NCBI GenBank assembly: GCA_005408345.1
Contig: SEMN01000174.1
Location: 434,001 to 498,000, forward strand
Reading direction: 5' to 3'
DNA: 64,000 bases
Source: Macquaria australasica
Lineage: Eukaryota > Chordata > Actinopteri > Centrarchiformes > Percichthyidae
This document shows, piece by piece, positions 61,011 through 64,000 of the stretch (the stretch's first letter is position 1; the number at the start of each line of letters is the position of its first letter). The notes beneath the pieces were generated by a model. It was not told the DNA's origin. It did not search any database and saw nothing but the letters and a program-made list of their open reading frames with translations. A program made the position numbers and the translations under genes.

Positions 61011-62214
61011 TCTGACTTTTACCTCTAAATCATGTATTAATATAAAATTGTAGATTCATTATTACAAAAATTATAAAAATGTAAAAATGTTCCCTTTAAG
61101 TTCTGATCCAGTGATAATCAAAATAAAGATCATTTTCTTAAACAAACTAGCATAGGCAGGTTTGGTTGTTTTTTTCCACCCATGATAATCCAAACACAGA
61201 GTGCAGTATCTGCATTGTCCGGTATTATGTATAGTGTATAATTTGGGTAAAATTGTGAAAATCTAAATCACCTTCAGCTCCACTCTTTCTATAGTTACTG
61301 CTCTCTTTTTTTTTGTAGGGCCATATATCCTTTAAAATCCACCTATTTACAGCGACCTCCACACAAATCCCTTCGAGTCATTTCTACAGGATGCAGGCAA
61401 CATCAGCTGCGTCTCAACACCCGAGGCAGAACTCCCAAACACTTTCAGACATATGGCAGATTCCAGCCAGGACTCCAGGACTCAATGATGGGGTGGTGCC
61501 AGCATTGAGCCAAAATCTATTTATAAATGTAATTTGACAGTGACACTCCACATTGCAGGAGAACTGCTGGACATCCAACCTGCCAGGGCCCAGATAAACA
61601 AATCCAACCCTGTTAGCACTTTGAAGGGCCCTCTGAAGACGTGTGGTGCTGTTTGTATGGCACTCTGGCCATTAGCCACACAGAACAGTTACAAGGGAAA
61701 GCTGGCCATTGTTATATAATGGATAATCTGCACACAGGCGGCAAGGGTCACTAGGAGCAGAATAGTTAATGCCATGCAAAATATGGTCAGGTATGATTTC
61801 TCCAGTGTTGTGAGGACAAAAACACATATGGACATCAATTTTAATTTGAAGTGTTCATTATCATGGCAATAAACCGCAATGTTTCACTGACTTACAGTGC
61901 AGTAGATAGGACAATGACACATCATCCACTGGTTTTAATTCTGTACTCCTGCACAATGACTATTTGTTTACTTGCAACCTCTTTTTAGGACAATGCAGCA
62001 AAAAAATAATTTTTTTATGACTAAACAGTGGATATTTCTTGACTGGCTCAGGTTATTCACCTGATCTCAATCCAACATGCACTTGTAAAGACCAAACTGA
62101 AGGCAAAAAGGCCCAGAAACAAGCAGGAAGTAAAGATGGCTACAATACAGGCCTGGCAAAGAAGCAGGCACAAAGCAAGCATCACTTACTGCAAAGGATT
62201 TGACACCTGATATC
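61011..62214. other. Unique DNA, no gene seen
   Basis: Nothing was recognised. Short open frames only. Confidence 0.5.
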
Positions 62215-63000
62215 AACTATTAGGTTCATTTAAAGCCACTCAATTTAAAGCCACTACGTGTAGAATTGTATTGTTATTGTAGAGTCTGAATATTCTTAAG
62301 TTAATTAATCATTATTTATTTTCTTTGTAGAAAAATGAGACAATCTGAAAATTGCTGCAGTCTCGATTTCAGCCCATTAATCTCAATGTCCCCAGGTCTG
62401 ATTTATGTGGGAGGAAGGGGGAGATGGGTATCGGTGTACAGTTTTTGAAATATTTTTCATTTACATTCTAGTTATATTTTTGGTAGTACATTTTCAAATG
62501 GGCCTTGTAGTTTGTTAATTTCATGCAATTACTTCTGGTTCCTTAAATAGGGGTTTACGTTCATTTAAACTAGATACAGTTCTTACATTGTTTATCTGAT
62601 TTGGATGGAAACACACTCAAATTGAAGCTGAAAGTCAGCACTTTAATCTCTTAGTCATTGTTTCATTTTAAATCTAATATGCTAGCATGCGGAGCCACCA
62701 CAATAAAAGATGTATTACTCTTCTATTATTTAGAAACCACACTGCATAATACAGGTATGAGCCATCCTGTAGCCCCCTGTAGAATGCAGTCTGGTAATTC
62801 TCTGAGACTTGTGACTACTGTAACTCTCCGGTTAACATGCAGTGACGAGTTTTATGTTGCCCATTTGCTCAGAATAAGCAGTAGTAGAACTGTAGCAGGG
62901 AAAGAGCGCCAGCTGCAAAGAGAGAAACTTCATCAACAGAGAAAATCCAAGGAAGGAGACGTCCCAGTAACACCCACACTGATTGACAGGTGATCTCTGA
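62215..63000. mobile_element. Probable degraded transposon
   Basis: The left part has 'tttaaagccactacgtgtag'. The right part has 'atgcagtgacgagttttatg' and 'tagcagggaaagagcgccag', wording I associate with a teleost repeat. The 111-codon + strand frame here shows no domain. Confidence 0.35.
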
Positions 63001-63753
63001 CTGCCAGGAGCGGTGCAGACACCATAGCAAAGAGCGATTCGCACCACAGATGGTAGCAACAGAAAAAAAAAAAAGGAGCTCAAGTACAGTATTACCACGA
63101 TAAGACCATACAGACTCATCTGAGCTTGCAAACGTATCTAAAAGATTGAGTGACAGTGTTCTTTATTATATCAATGCAAATCCTGTTTGTTGGCCATCTT
63201 CTCCTATTTGATACAAGAGATTTATGCTTGAACAACTTGAAACCGTGTTCTATTACCAGTAAGTAAAAATAGAATCAAGGCTTTTTTTTTTAAAAGTACA
63301 TTAATCTACACAAATCAATGAGGGAGGCACTAATTATCTCTCCTCAGGTCTGTCCGCCCTCTCCCTGATGGGAGGTTGTGGAGGGCAGCAGCCGATGCAG
63401 CTCCACCACCTCTGCCAGGCTCATGTTTCAGCACGGTGTTTACCCTTGCACTTTCTGCGATGACAAACGAGAACAAATCACAGGCCAAGAGTGCATTAGT
63501 AGGGTTATTGGGTTATGTGCCGGTAAAATATAAGCCTGACAAAATGCTTTTTCCTGGAGATTCTCAGAGGTGTCATCCGGCAAAGTGGAAAACAGAGCTC
63601 CTGCTATGTAACAATCCTTCTTAGTGCTCCAGGCAAATGTCTGGTGATACACGTTTGGGAACTGTGGCATGGTACCCATTTTAATTAGGGGAATCTCTAA
63701 CAGTGTGGCTCCCTAAACCTCTTCAGTGTGGGACCTGGGGTAGACAAATCTGA
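63001..63753. other. Unique DNA, no gene seen
   Basis: A balanced, repeat-free stretch at about 63340-63620 could be a conserved non-coding element. The overlapping 79- and 82-codon frames on opposite strands look non-coding. Confidence 0.4.
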
Positions 63754-63754
63754 G

Positions 63755-64000
63755 CTGTGTCCCAGTTCCATACTACATACTCAAAATCTGGTTAGAATTA
63801 CTTCTCAAAGATTTCAGTATGTTTCTTAAATTTGCCAGATTATTGAGTGTGCTTTGATGGACACCACAAAGCAATGCACACAGAAATGGAGAGCCTATTC
63901 ACAGCTGGGGAAAAAACAAAGTAATTGTACGGGGTTGGGTAAGGTCCAGGAACATTTCAAGAAACAAACAAAATAAATAGATAAAAGATTTTTTTGGGGA
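63755..64000 (+). mobile_element. Partial MITE, 'TGCTGTGTCTCA' family, left end
   Basis: 'gagctgtgtcccagttccat' followed by 'actacatactc' matches the start of the element at 37790. The right end is not present before the window ends. Confidence 0.5.

Overview
This window looks like nuclear DNA of a ray-finned fish, most likely a spiny-rayed (percomorph) teleost. It is AT-rich, has almost no long open reading frames, is full of CA/TG and AT microsatellites, and is littered with dispersed repeats I recognise as common in teleost genomes: inverted-repeat MITEs, hAT- and Tc1-type remnants, a Gypsy-like solo LTR and LINE tails. The repeat family assignments come from memory of sequence motifs, not from a search.

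Only one protein-coding gene can be supported. It is b3galt2, a UDP-galactose:GlcNAc beta-1,3-galactosyltransferase of family GT31, on the + strand. Its intact single-exon 443-codon reading frame lies at 53171-54502. A good splice acceptor at 52821 sits about 350 bases upstream. A GC-rich, CpG-containing block at about 44085-45024 that ends in a usable splice donor is the probable non-coding first exon and promoter, which implies a 5'-UTR intron of about 7.8 kb. A poly(A) signal followed by a GT-rich stretch lies at about 55205-55240. In mammals B3GALT2 is nested antisense inside CDC73. I looked for CDC73 coding segments on the - strand and recognised none, but short exons could be missed by eye.

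Layout: 1-44 kb is a gene-poor flank made of old repeats, microsatellites and unique AT-rich DNA, with a few stretches that resemble conserved non-coding elements (for example 41.6-42.06 kb, just upstream of the promoter). 44.1-55.2 kb is b3galt2. 55.2-64 kb is again gene-poor and repeat-bearing.

I found no new multi-gene system. The most unusual signals are structural. There are two perfect hairpins (46-bp arms at 11.9 kb and 24-bp arms at 6.6 kb), a perfect 60-bp inverted repeat pair 0.8 kb apart at 49.5/50.4 kb with one arm inside a MITE, and a small in-place inversion inside a dead Tc1 transposase at 43.26 kb. All four could be explained by template-switch or fold-back replication errors. 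The b3galt2 leader also carries three upstream reading frames, one of which overlaps the start codon, and the enzyme's stem region contains a nine-glycine tract.
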